Positions 27,047 through 35,165 of a stretch of 64,000 nt of DNA are shown here, piece after piece. A program made the translations under genes and the position numbers. A model generated the notes under the pieces. The model saw only the letters and a list, made by a program, of their open reading frames with translations, was not told the DNA's origin and searched no databases. The stretch's first letter is position 1, and each line of letters starts with the position of its first letter. The stretch comes from an uncultured Sutterella sp. (GTDB lineage Bacteria > Pseudomonadota > Gammaproteobacteria > Burkholderiales > Burkholderiaceae_F), in assembly GCA_900770335.1 (NCBI GenBank), contig CAAGKD010000105.1:1-64000 (forward strand). The letters run 5' to 3'.

Positions 27047-28711
27047 TCAGTGCTTGAGGGGCTTGAAGCGCAGGCGCTTGGGCTTGGCGCCCTCCTCGCC
27101 GAGACGGCGGCGCTTGTCAGCCTCGTACTCGTTGTAGTTGCCGTCGAAGAAGACGACCTTCGAGTCGCCCTCGAACGCAAGGATGTGCGTCGCGATGCGG
27201 TCGAGGAACCAGCGGTCGTGCGAGGTGACGAGCGCGCAACCCGCAAACTCGAGCAGCGCCTCCTCGAGCGCGCGCAGCGTCTCGACGTCGAGGTCGTTCG
27301 AAGGCTCGTCAAGAAGCAGGACGTTGCCGCCCGCGAGGAGGGTCTTCGCGAGATGCAGTCGCCCGCGCTCGCCGCCCGAGAGGGCGCCGACGAGCTTTTG
27401 CTGGTCGCCGCCCTTGAAGTTGAAGCGGCCGAGGTAGGCGCGGCTCTGCATCGAGAACTTGCCGACCTGCAGGATGTCCTGGCCCTCGGAGACGGCCTCG
27501 AACACGGTCTTGTCGTTGGGCAGCGAATCACGCAGCTGATCCACGGCGGCGAGCTTCACCGTCGGGCCGATCTTGATCTCGCCCGAGTCCGGGGTCTCGC
27601 GGCCCTCGATCATCTTGAAGAGCGTCGACTTGCCGGCGCCGTTCGGGCCGATCACGCCGACGATGGCTCCGGGCGGAATCACGAACGAGAGGTCGTCGAT
27701 GAGCAGGCGGTCGCCGAAGCCCTTCGAGATGTGGCTGAACTCGATCACGTTGTTGCCGAGGCGCTCGGCGACCGGAATGAAGATCTCGTTGGTCTCATTG
27801 CGCTGCTGGTACTCGACCGAGGAGAGCTCCTCGAAGCGCGAGAGGCGGGCCTTGCTCTTGGCCTGGCGGCCCTTGGGGTTCTGGCGAACCCATTCGAGCT
27901 CGTGCTTGATCGCCTTCATGCGGGCGTCCTCCTGGCGCTTCTCGATCTCGAGGCGCCGCTCCTTCTGGTCGAGCCAGGAGGAGTAGTTGCCCTTCCAGGG
28001 GATGCCCTCGCCGCGGTCAAGCTCAAGGATCCACTCGGCGGCGTTGTCGAGGAAGTAGCGGTCATGGGTGACGGCCACGACCGTTCCGGGGAAGCGGTGC
28101 AGGAACTGCTCGAGCCACTCGACGGACTCTGCGTCGAGATGGTTGGTCGGCTCGTCGAGCAGAAGCATGTCCGGGCGCGAGAGCAGCAGGCGGCACAGGG
28201 CCACGCGGCGCTTCTCGCCGCCCGAGAGGACGCCGATCCGCGCGTCCCAGGGCGGCAGGCGCAGCGCGTCGGCGGCGATCTCCATCTGCGTGGAGGCGTC
28301 CGTGCCGGCGGCGGCGATGATCGCCTCAAGGCGCGCCTGTTCGGCGGCGAGCGCGTCGAAGTCCGCGTCGGGCTCGGCGTAGGCGGCGTAGACGGCGTCA
28401 AGCTTCGCCTGGGCCTGCATCACCTCGCCCATGCCCTCCTCGACCGTCTCGCGGACGGTCTTTTCCGGATCAAGCGCAGGCTCCTGCGGGAGGTAGCCCA
28501 TCTTGATGCCGGGCATCGGAACGGCCTCGCCCTCGTGATCCTTGTCAACGCCCGCCATGATCTTCAGGAGCGTCGACTTGCCCGCGCCGTTGAGGCCGAG
28601 CACGCCGATCTTGGCGCCCGGGAAGAAGGAAAGGGAGATGTCCTTGAGAATCTGACGCTTCGGGGGAACGATCTTCCCCACGCGGTTCATCGTGAAAACG
28701 TACTGTGCCAT
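27047..28711 (-). CDS. ettA: Energy-dependent translational throttle protein EttA (ABC-F)
   Basis: A 554-residue ABC-F ATPase with two nucleotide-binding domains and no membrane part; it binds the ribosomal E site and gates early elongation according to ATP/ADP. Walker A motifs are GLNGAGKSTLLK (about 39) and GPNGAGKSTLFK (about 355); the signatures are LSGGEKRRVALCRLLL and LSGGERGRLHLAKTLL; both DEPTNHLD and DEPSNDLD Walker B blocks are present. The linker NPKGRQAKSKARL is the EttA-type P-site tRNA interaction motif. Start MAQYVFTMNRVGK is typical. Length and linker separate it from Uup, YheS and YbiT. Confidence 0.95.
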   Translation of the reverse strand: MAQYVFTMNRVGKIVPPKRQILKDISLSFFPGAKIGVLGLNGAGKSTLLKIMAGVDKDHEGEAVPMPGIKMGYLPQEPALDPEKTVRETVEEGMGEVMQAQAKLDAVYAAYAEPDADFDALAAEQARLEAIIAAAGTDASTQMEIAADALRLPPWDARIGVLSGGEKRRVALCRLLLSRPDMLLLDEPTNHLDAESVEWLEQFLHRFPGTVVAVTHDRYFLDNAAEWILELDRGEGIPWKGNYSSWLDQKERRLEIEKRQEDARMKAIKHELEWVRQNPKGRQAKSKARLSRFEELSSVEYQQRNETNEIFIPVAERLGNNVIEFSHISKGFGDRLLIDDLSFVIPPGAIVGVIGPNGAGKSTLFKMIEGRETPDSGEIKIGPTVKLAAVDQLRDSLPNDKTVFEAVSEGQDILQVGKFSMQSRAYLGRFNFKGGDQQKLVGALSGGERGRLHLAKTLLAGGNVLLLDEPSNDLDVETLRALEEALLEFAGCALVTSHDRWFLDRIATHILAFEGDSKVVFFDGNYNEYEADKRRRLGEEGAKPKRLRFKPLKH

Positions 28712-28828
28712 CGGGCTCTTGGGATCCTGGATCCGTTGGAATTCGTCGGGCGGAGAAAATCAGGCGGCCGCGGGGCCGCCCGCCGCGGAAAGGCCGCAAT
28801 CATACCCGATTGCGACCGTCAGGTGCAT

Positions 28829-29539
28829 TTAACCCTTTGATTTTTGGGATTTGGATGGGTCGCCGCTCTGCGGACGAACCACCGGATAGCCGTGAAGGAG
28901 CCAGCAGCGCCGGATTCGGTTGACGCGAACCATGAGGCGGCGGCGCCGCTCGCCCATCTCATCGGGTTGAAAGAGCGTCCACTTCTTGAAGCACCCAGCG
29001 AAGTCCATCGCCCGCAGCGTCTGCGCGAGCCGGCGCGGCAGGCCCTGGGTCGAGACCGCGGCCTGGAAGTCGATGAGGCCGGGCGTGCCGTCCGGCCGGA
29101 CGATGATGTTGCCGCCTCCGCCCAGGTCGAGATGAACGACCTCACGGGCGTGCACGGCGGCGATGAGCCGCTCGAGGCGCCTCAGGAACTCCGGCGTCAC
29201 CCGCGCGGGATCCGCCCGTCCGAGCGCAACGCCGGGGATGAACTCCATCGCGATGGCGCACCGGTCGAGGACGAAGAAGCGCTGCGCCACGCCGTCGACG
29301 CCCTCGAGGCGCGCCAGGGCCCGGGCCTCGCGGTCGATGAGGATGGGCGCGATGAGGCGGCGCACCGCAAGCGGCCGGCTCGAGAAGTCCTTCACCGTCC
29401 AGTCATGTCCGTCCCGGGTGACCCGCCAGACGACGGCATTGGCGTACCTGCCCGCGCCGAGGAGCCGGCGTGTCGGCGTCGTCTCGAAGAAATGTCTGTC
29501 AAAGGGCCTGGGGCGGTCCTGAACCTGCTCGTCTCTCAT
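28829..29539 (-). CDS. Kinase-like (RIO/LPS-kinase superfamily) protein
   Basis: A 236-residue protein with a compact protein-kinase-like fold. LGAGRYANAVVWRV resembles the glycine loop, TVKDF carries the candidate ATP lysine, VVHLDLGGGGNIIV supplies the catalytic aspartate and metal-binding asparagine, and GLIDFQAAV replaces the DFG. The spacing D-X5-N is one residue longer than in eukaryotic-type kinases, as seen in small bacterial RIO/heptose-Kdo kinase-like proteins. The basic C-terminus (RRRRLMVRVNRIRRC) suggests binding to nucleic acid or membrane surface. Substrate unknown; LPS-core kinase is one option. It is upstream of ettA in the same direction, about 117 bases apart. Confidence 0.7.
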   Translation of the reverse strand: MRDEQVQDRPRPFDRHFFETTPTRRLLGAGRYANAVVWRVTRDGHDWTVKDFSSRPLAVRRLIAPILIDREARALARLEGVDGVAQRFFVLDRCAIAMEFIPGVALGRADPARVTPEFLRRLERLIAAVHAREVVHLDLGGGGNIIVRPDGTPGLIDFQAAVSTQGLPRRLAQTLRAMDFAGCFKKWTLFQPDEMGERRRRLMVRVNRIRRCWLLHGYPVVRPQSGDPSKSQKSKG

Positions 29540-29564
29540 CGGTGAGGGCGCTCCTTGAGACGAA

Positions 29565-29595
29565 AGGACGCCGCCGGAGTGAACCGGCGGCGCCG
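29565..29595 (-). terminator. Hairpin terminator after the 136-residue unknown gene
   Basis: On the minus strand CGCCGCCGG and CCGGCGGCG pair around six bases, followed by TCCTTTCG. Probable intrinsic terminator of the upstream gene. Confidence 0.6.
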
Positions 29596-29659
29596 TTCGT
29601 CCCGGGGACGTGTTCGCGCTGGCGAACGCTCCCGGTTCATGCGAATCGCAATGCCGCGC

Positions 29660-30070
29660 TTACGGCATCACGAGGCCGCTGCCGCCGGCGCCGCCCGCGG
29701 GGGGCGCCTGGAAGCCCGGCATGCCCGGCGTGACGATCTGGCTCGCGGCCTCGCGGCGCATCTCGCGCAGGCGCTCGACCGTATCGTGCAGACCCTTCTT
29801 GGCGGCCTCGCCGTAGTTGGCGACGGCCTCGGCGAGCGTCTTGCCCGGAATCTCGAAGTTGATCGGAATCGGGCCGACCTGCGTCATGATCTGCGCCTCG
29901 CCGAGGAACACGATGTCCCGGCTCTCGTCGCGCGTTCCGTCCGCATGGATCGGCGTCAGCACGCGAAGCGAGCCGACGCGGCGGTCGGAGATGATCTCCT
30001 CGCGCACGAGGCTGTTGACATCCATCTGGGCGTCAAGGTCGTCCATGCCGAACTGGTTTTCTTCAGCCAT
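29660..30070 (-). CDS. Uncharacterised cytoplasmic protein, 136 residues
   Basis: I do not recognise the family. The protein is soluble, acidic at the N-terminus (ENQFGMDDLDAQMDVNSLV), then has a regular beta-rich core (RRVGSLRVLTPIHADG, IVFLGEAQIMTQVGPIPINF), an amphipathic helix (KTLAEAVANYGEAAKKGLHD) and a Gly/Pro/Ala-rich tail ending GGSGLVMP. There is no signal peptide or metal motif. ATG 30070 is chosen because GGAGCAG precedes it; the upstream in-frame extension has no homology or ribosome site. The neighbour downstream is the kinase-like gene and upstream a Usp gene, which gives no clear functional hint. SecB was considered because of size and acidity, but its conserved motifs are absent. 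Confidence 0.8.
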   Translation of the reverse strand: MAEENQFGMDDLDAQMDVNSLVREEIISDRRVGSLRVLTPIHADGTRDESRDIVFLGEAQIMTQVGPIPINFEIPGKTLAEAVANYGEAAKKGLHDTVERLREMRREAASQIVTPGMPGFQAPPAGGAGGSGLVMP

Positions 30071-30156
30071 TGCTGCTCCAAAAAAATGAAATGTGGGGGT
30101 CAGTCTGACGGCCGGACTGCGGAAAGGGTTACGCGGATGCGGCCGGGCCGATGATG

Positions 30157-30591
30157 TTAGCGGTAAACCATCACCGGGAAGTGCGAGTGCGTGAGCACCT
30201 TCTGCGTCTCGGAGCCGAGGAGCACCGCGGCGATGCCCTTGCGGCCGTGGCTCGCCATGACGATGAGGTCGCACCCGTTTTTCTCGGCCTGCTCGATGAT
30301 CGCCTCGGCGGGCGAGAAGCTCTTGGTCATCACGGTGCGGTTCTCAACGCCGATCCTGTCGGCGATCTCCTTGGCGTCGGCAAGGCGCTCCTCGGCCTCG
30401 GCCGTGACGCGCTCGTCGTACTGCTCGATCGACTCGGGCCGGTACTCGGCGAGATTCGTGTACGAATAGGGCTCGACCACCGTCATGACGACGAGCGTCG
30501 CGCCGATCGGCTTGGCGAAGCGGGCCGCGCCCTCGACGGCCTTCACGGAGCGTTCGGAGCCGTCCGTCGGAACAAGAATGCGCTTGTACAT
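30157..30591 (-). CDS. Universal stress protein, single domain
   Basis: A 144-residue UspA-fold protein. MYKRILVPTDGSERSVKAVE is the N-terminal strand with the ATP-contacting aspartate, and GCDLIVMASHGRKGIAAVLLGSETQKVL contains the G-2X-G-9X-G(S/T) nucleotide-binding motif, so it is likely an ATP-binding Usp. ATG 30591 follows AAGGAAG at good distance. It is divergent from a tandem-domain Usp gene 404 bases away, so the shared intergenic region may regulate both. Usp proteins are commonly induced by anaerobiosis or starvation; that is inference here. Confidence 0.9.
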   Translation of the reverse strand: MYKRILVPTDGSERSVKAVEGAARFAKPIGATLVVMTVVEPYSYTNLAEYRPESIEQYDERVTAEAEERLADAKEIADRIGVENRTVMTKSFSPAEAIIEQAEKNGCDLIVMASHGRKGIAAVLLGSETQKVLTHSHFPVMVYR

Positions 30592-30995
30592 GTGTTTCTT
30601 CCTTTTCTCATCCGGTGCAGGGCGCATCTTGCACGAAGCGCCTTGCCTCCAATTTTAGGGCCGGCGCCGGGGGAAATGCTCAGCGCGGGGGCGCATCCGC
30701 GCCTCCGACGCATTCCGGGCGGATCAGCGCGAATGCGTTTTCCCGCCTTTCCCGCGCCGCTCCTGCAAACTCGCGCATCCAACGGCGGTCATCCAGATGT
30801 TATTTATGTCTTGTTGCCGGCTTGATCCGATCAAATTTGAAAGTGCATAACATTGAGTTTACGCAAACCATGATCGATTTCGATCTTTTCGGAGAGACGA
30901 ATCGCCCCTCCCGTGGTAACGTAGCCCCAGTAGTGCAGGAAGCGGCCGGGGCGTCCTCCGCAGCGCCCGGGCCGCATTGAAAAAGGAGAAACACC
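30592..30995. promoter_or_regulatory. Divergent intergenic region between two Usp genes, with palindromes
   Basis: 404 bases without a gene; the part near 30800-30900 is AT-richer than its surroundings. It holds TTGATC-C-GATCAA (30822-30834), GATCGA-TT-TCGATC (30872-30885), and an FNR-like TTGAG-TTTA-CGCAA (30853-30866; seven of ten bases to TTGAT-N4-ATCAA). Any could be an operator for the usp genes. AAGGAG precedes the right-hand gene. Confidence 0.45.
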
Positions 30996-31889
30996 ATGCG
31001 CATCCTCGTTCCGGTTGACGGCAGCACCAACTCCCTCAACGCCGTGTCGTTCATCGCCACCCGCACCACCCTGCTCGGAAGCAATCCCGACATTGAGCTC
31101 CTCAACGTCCAGCTCCCGCTGCCCGCCCGCGCCTGCCGCCTGGTCGGCCAGGACGCGATCCAGCGCTACTACGAGGACGAGGCCGAGAAGGTGTTCGGCC
31201 CGGCCCGCAAGATCCTTGAGAAGGTCGGCTTCAAGGCGTCCGAGTCCTTCGTCGTCGGCGAGCCCGCCCCGTCGATCGCCAAGGCCGCCGAGAAGACCGG
31301 CGCGGACCTGATCGTCATGGGCTCGCGCGGCCAGAGCGCCCTCAAGGGGCTCTTCTTCGGCTCGGTCTCCAACGGCGTGCTCGCCCAGACGAAGTGCCCG
31401 ATGCTCGTCATCCGCGGCAAGGTCCCGACCGAGGGCGACGCCCTGCGCGTGGGCATCGCGGTCGACGGCTCGAAGTTCGGCCGCGCGGCCGTGCGCTACG
31501 CGATCAAGCACGTCTCGCTCTTCGGCACGGGCGCGAACTTCTACCTGCTCAACGTGGTGAGCGACTACGCCGGCGCCGTCATGCCCGACATGGCCGGCAT
31601 GGCCCTGCCCGCGCTCTCCGAGGAGGAGGTCCTTGACCTGCAGCGCGAGGAGTTCAACGAAGCCGTCGAGCCGCTCCGTCCGCTCCTCGCCAAGGCCGCG
31701 GTCAAGACCAAGGAGGTCTGCCTCGTCGGCAACCCCGGCGATGAGATCTCCGCCTTCGCAAAGAAGCGCAAGCTCGACATCATCGTCATGGGCTCGCACG
31801 GCTACGGCCGCTTCAAGAGCGCGATCATGGGCTCGACCGCCACGCGCATCGCCGCTTCGGGCGACGTGCCGCTGCTCGTCATCCGCTGA
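30996..31889 (+). CDS. Universal stress protein with two tandem Usp domains
   Basis: A 297-residue protein made of two Usp folds. Domain 1 (residues 1-140) starts MRILVPVDGSTNSLNAVSF and ends with GADLIVMGSRGQSALKGLFF and CPMLVIRG. Domain 2 (150-297) starts RVGIAVDGSKFGRAAVRYA and ends with LDIIVMGSHGYGRFKSAIMG and VPLLVIR. Both have the G-2X-G-9X-(S/T) nucleotide motif. Such tandem proteins act like a built-in dimer and are associated with stress and low-oxygen survival. ATG 30996 follows a strong AAAGGAGAA. Monocistronic, with a hairpin after it. Confidence 0.9.
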   Translation: MRILVPVDGSTNSLNAVSFIATRTTLLGSNPDIELLNVQLPLPARACRLVGQDAIQRYYEDEAEKVFGPARKILEKVGFKASESFVVGEPAPSIAKAAEKTGADLIVMGSRGQSALKGLFFGSVSNGVLAQTKCPMLVIRGKVPTEGDALRVGIAVDGSKFGRAAVRYAIKHVSLFGTGANFYLLNVVSDYAGAVMPDMAGMALPALSEEEVLDLQREEFNEAVEPLRPLLAKAAVKTKEVCLVGNPGDEISAFAKKRKLDIIVMGSHGYGRFKSAIMGSTATRIAASGDVPLLVIR

Positions 31890-31967
31890 CCGGCGAAGCG
31901 GCTGATCAAGCCGCAGGCCCGCGGGGCGCGGCCGCGTTCTCCCGGACGCGCCGCGGACCTGCCGCGC

Positions 31968-32010
31968 AGGGGCGGCGGAGTCTCCGCAAAGGAGCTCCGC
32001 GCCCCTTTCG
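31968..32010 (+). terminator. Probable terminator after the tandem Usp gene
   Basis: AGGGGCGGCGGAGTCTCC and GGAGCTCCGCGCCCCT arms around GCAAA, with two internal mismatches, then TTCGC. It lies about 80 bases past the stop. Confidence 0.65.
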
Positions 32011-32150
32011 CATCTTTGGCCCTCTTTGCCGCAGAGGGCTCGCGGAGGCGGTCTGAGCGTCGAAGGAGCGTGCTAATATCGCCCGTCCAGCAGGGTTTTC
32101 ACCATGGCGGCGCGCCATGCGCCGTCCGGCCTTCAGCCGCATCCACGACC

Positions 32151-32855
32151 ATGACAGATACAAGGAATGCCAGCGCGCAGCGCAAGCCGCTGCGCGTCTT
32201 CATCGCCGCCGACAGTGACGATGCGTGCGCGAGGATCGCGCGCACGCTCTCCTGCGCCGACGACATCACGGTCTCCGGCTTCGCCCAGAGCATGCGGGAG
32301 ATCGAGAACGCCTCGCAGAACTTCGAGGGACTCGACGTCCTCATCACGGACGTGCTCATCGAGAAGCGCGACATGGCCCCCGTCATCGCCCGGCTCAAGC
32401 AGCGCCTGCGCGATCTTGACGTGCTCGTCTACACGTCCTACTCGCAGGAGCCCTTCGTCATCCGCGCCATCCTCGCGGGCGCGACGGGATACATCCTCAA
32501 GGACGGCCAGGACGACCTCATCACGAGCATCCGCCTTCTGCGGGGCGGCGGCTCGCCCGTCTCCCCGACCGTCGCGCGCAGCGTGCTCTGCGCGATCCAC
32601 TCGCGCACGGTGACGACGCCCGCCCCGGCCGCGATCCGGCCGATGCCGGAGATGCCCGAGGGGCACCAGCTCTCGCAGCGCGAGATGGAGATTCTCACGC
32701 TCCTCGCCAAGGGCATCTCCTTCGCGCAGATCGGCGAGCTTCTCGGCATCTCGCCGCACACGGTGACGGCGCACATCAAGAAGATCTACCGCAAGCTTCA
32801 GGTGCACTCGCGCGGCGAGGCGGTCTACGAGGCGTCCTGCCTCGGACTCATCTGA
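32151..32855 (+). CDS. NarL/FixJ-type response regulator
   Basis: A 234-residue two-domain regulator. The receiver domain (about 14-135) has the acidic pair AADSDD, the phospho-acceptor aspartate D67 in LDVLITDVLIE, and the lysine block GATGYILKDGQ. The C-terminal LuxR-type helix-turn-helix (about 168-212) reads LSQREMEILTLLAKGIS, IGELLGISPHTVTAHI, KKIYRKLQ. So it should bind DNA on phosphorylation by a sensor kinase. No histidine kinase is adjacent, making it an orphan; its targets are unknown. ATG 32151 is preferred, as upstream in-frame codons encode nothing of the family. A hairpin follows the stop. Confidence 0.9.
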   Translation: MTDTRNASAQRKPLRVFIAADSDDACARIARTLSCADDITVSGFAQSMREIENASQNFEGLDVLITDVLIEKRDMAPVIARLKQRLRDLDVLVYTSYSQEPFVIRAILAGATGYILKDGQDDLITSIRLLRGGGSPVSPTVARSVLCAIHSRTVTTPAPAAIRPMPEMPEGHQLSQREMEILTLLAKGISFAQIGELLGISPHTVTAHIKKIYRKLQVHSRGEAVYEASCLGLI

Positions 32856-32864
32856 TCCATGAAC

Positions 32865-32889
32865 GAGGGGCGTCCGCAAGGCGCCCCTC
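32865..32889. terminator. Short hairpin between the response regulator and moaC
   Basis: GAGGGGCG and CGCCCCTC arms around about nine bases, lying between converging genes. No T-run is present, so efficiency is uncertain. Confidence 0.5.
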
Positions 32890-32902
32890 GCGCCTTCTGT
32901 CG

Positions 32903-33394
32903 TCAGAGATGCGCCTGCTCCTGCCGGACCCAGCGGCCGGACTTGCCGCCGTCCTTCTCGATGAGGGAAATGTCCGTCATCACCATGCCGCGGTCGACGG
33001 CCTTGAGCATGTCGTAGACCGTGAGCAGGCCCACCTGGACGCTCGTGAGCGCCTCCATCTCGACGCCCGTCTGTCCGCGGCACTCGCACTGCGCGACGCA
33101 GACGACGCGGCTCGCGGATTCGTCAAGCTCGAACTCGACCGCGACGCGCGTGAGTCCGATCGGATGGCAGAGCGGAACGAGGTCCGAAGTGCGCTTGGCG
33201 GCCATGATGGCCGCGATGCGCGCCACGGCGATCACGTCGCCCTTCTTCGCCCGCCCCTCGCGCACGAGCGCGAAGGCCTCCGGAGCCATGCGGATCTCCC
33301 CGCGAGCGCGCGCGATGCGCTTCGTCTCGGCCTTTTCGCCGACGTCGACCATGTGCGCGTCGCCCTTGGCGTCAAAATGCGTCAGTCCGTTCAC
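32903..33394 (-). CDS. moaC: Cyclic pyranopterin monophosphate synthase
   Basis: A 163-residue MoaC, which with MoaA makes cPMP, the first intermediate of the molybdenum cofactor. Signature stretches are [70 protein letters not shown] and the terminal [16 protein letters not shown] with catalytic lysine. The start is GTG 33394, the only codon giving the family N-terminus. moaA and other mo- genes are not in the window. Molybdenum cofactor fits respiratory reductases of an anaerobic lifestyle, though none are visible here. Confidence 0.95.
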   Translation of the reverse strand: MNGLTHFDAKGDAHMVDVGEKAETKRIARARGEIRMAPEAFALVREGRAKKGDVIAVARIAAIMAAKRTSDLVPLCHPIGLTRVAVEFELDESASRVVCVAQCECRGQTGVEMEALTSVQVGLLTVYDMLKAVDRGMVMTDISLIEKDGGKSGRWVRQEQAHL

Positions 33395-33487
33395 AACTGA
33401 TAACCCTCAAGAACAGAACCGTCGGGCGAGCGGGCCCATAATGGTCTCCCGCCCTCCGGAAAGGCCTGATTATCGCATTCGCCGCCC

Positions 33488-34993
33488 ATGCACAAGCTCA
33501 CCCAGACCGCGATCGCCCTCGCCGCCAGCCTCGTCACGGCGCTCACGCCTGTCGCGGCCGGAGCTGCGGCGCTTGACCTGAACCTCCCGTCGCTCGGCTC
33601 GACCGCCGACGCCGGGCTCTCGCCCCAGGACGAATTCCGCCTCGGCACCGAGCTCATGACGCAGGTCCGGGCGGATCCGACCTTTCTCTCGGACCCGGAG
33701 ATCACGGAATACCTCGGACGGCTCGGCTACCAGCTCGTCAGCCATGCGCGCACGAGCACCTACGGCTTCTTTTTCTTCCCGATCCGCGACGAAACGCTCA
33801 ACGCCTTCGCGCTGCCCGGCGGCTACATCGCCGTGCACACCGGAACGATCATCTCCGCGCAGAGCGAGAGCGAGCTCGCGGGCGTGATGGCCCATGAGGT
33901 GAGCCACGTCGCGCAGCGCCACATCGCGCGCATGATCGAGGGCCAGCGCGGCAACCTCGCGCTCACGCTCGGCTCGATTCTGCTCGCGATCCTCGCCGCC
34001 CGCGCGGGCGGGAGCTCGGGCGGACACGCCGCCGCCGCGATCGCCATGGGCTCGCAGGCCGCGATGATCCAGTCCCAGCTCAACTACTCGCAGAACGCCG
34101 AGCGCGAGGCGGACCGCATGGGCATCGCCACGCTCTACAACGCCGGGTTCGACCCGCGCGGCATGGAGGAGTTCTTCTCGCGGCTGCAGTCGAACAACCG
34201 CTACTACCGCTCCGCCGCGCCCGCCTACCTCTCGACGCATCCGCTCACGGTCGAGCGCATGGCGGACATGGAGAACCGCACGCGCCAGCTGCCCGCGCGC
34301 ATCCACTCCGACTCGCCGGACTTCGGCCTCATCCAGGTCCGCGCCCGGGTGCTCCAGGAGACAACCTGGGACGGCTGGAGCCGCGTGAAGAAGGACTTCG
34401 AGCGCGACCTCGCCTCCGTGCGCGGCGCGCGCGCCTGCACGCTTCAATACGGCATCTCCGTCGCCGAAGGCGAGATGAAGCGCCCCGAGGCCGCCTACGC
34501 CGCGGCGAAGGCTTCCGTGCGGTGCGGCATCCGCTCGGCCGTCCTCGAGCGAAACCTCAACCGCACGCGCTTTGACGCCGCGAAGAGCCGCGCGGACAAG
34601 CTCGCCGCGCTCGCCGACGCGAAGGCCTCGCTCAGCCGCTACCCCCTCTCGGCGATGATGGCCGAGAGCTACGTCGACATGCTCTACGAGCTCGGCCGGC
34701 ACGAGGAGCTCATCGCCTACCTGAGAAGCGGCGTCGCGCTCACGGACGCCTCGAGCGACTACCACGCGCTCCTCGCGCGCTCCTACGAGGCGCTCGGCCG
34801 CAGAAGCCTGCAGTACATGCACACGGGCGAGATGTACGCCCGGATCGGCGCGACCGAGGCGGCGATCTACCAATACGGACTTGCTCAGAAGGCCAATGAC
34901 GGCGACTACTACGTGATGAGCGAGATCGACGCGCGCCTGCGCGACCTGCGGCGTCAGTTCGAGGACGAGAAGAAGGACGCCGCGATCCGGTGA
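33488..34993 (+). CDS. bepA: BepA-like periplasmic M48 metalloprotease with TPR region
   Basis: A 501-residue secreted protein. Residues 1-27 are a cleavable signal peptide ending AAGAAA. The M48 catalytic helix is [19 protein letters not shown] (HEVSH about 136-140), with the third zinc ligand in [14 protein letters not shown]. The C-terminal half consists of TPR-like helical repeats ([32 protein letters not shown]). BepA (YfgC) degrades stalled LptD and aids outer-membrane protein assembly; lptD is encoded at 52865-55192. ATG 33488 starts the signal peptide directly. Divergent from moaC by 93 bases. Confidence 0.9.
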   Translation: MHKLTQTAIALAASLVTALTPVAAGAAALDLNLPSLGSTADAGLSPQDEFRLGTELMTQVRADPTFLSDPEITEYLGRLGYQLVSHARTSTYGFFFFPIRDETLNAFALPGGYIAVHTGTIISAQSESELAGVMAHEVSHVAQRHIARMIEGQRGNLALTLGSILLAILAARAGGSSGGHAAAAIAMGSQAAMIQSQLNYSQNAEREADRMGIATLYNAGFDPRGMEEFFSRLQSNNRYYRSAAPAYLSTHPLTVERMADMENRTRQLPARIHSDSPDFGLIQVRARVLQETTWDGWSRVKKDFERDLASVRGARACTLQYGISVAEGEMKRPEAAYAAAKASVRCGIRSAVLERNLNRTRFDAAKSRADKLAALADAKASLSRYPLSAMMAESYVDMLYELGRHEELIAYLRSGVALTDASSDYHALLARSYEALGRRSLQYMHTGEMYARIGATEAAIYQYGLAQKANDGDYYVMSEIDARLRDLRRQFEDEKKDAAIR

Positions 34994-35056
34994 AACGCCT
35001 TTCTCGGGGGGCCGCCGCGAGCGGCGCCTGTGCGAAAATAGCTCTCACATTCATCC

Positions 35057-35120
35057 GGGCTCCGCGCGCAGCGCGCGGCCCTTTCCCAAACAACTCCGGG
35101 CGCTTCGCGGAGCGCCCTTT
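35057..35120 (+). promoter_or_regulatory. Two tandem hairpins with CCCTTTCC tails upstream of the flavin reductase
   Basis: Hairpin 1 (35057-35080, GGGC-CCGCGCGC pairing GCGCGCGG-CCC) is followed by TTTCC; hairpin 2 (35098-35117, GGGCGCT / AGCGCCC) is also followed by TTTCC. They may be terminators of the bepA-like gene or a leader of the reductase mRNA. Confidence 0.45.
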
Positions 35121-35165
35121 CCAAAGCGCGGCAGCCCGTCGCAGGGCGCCGCGCCTGTTTTTGTC

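Noticed and set aside
29660..30070. secB
   Set aside because: Size and acidity are similar, but SecB signature stretches are absent; left as unknown.
30822..30834. FNR site
   Set aside because: The two half-sites TTGAT and ATCAA are three bases apart, not four; it is a palindrome but not a proper FNR box. A weaker match with correct spacing (30853-30866) is reported instead.
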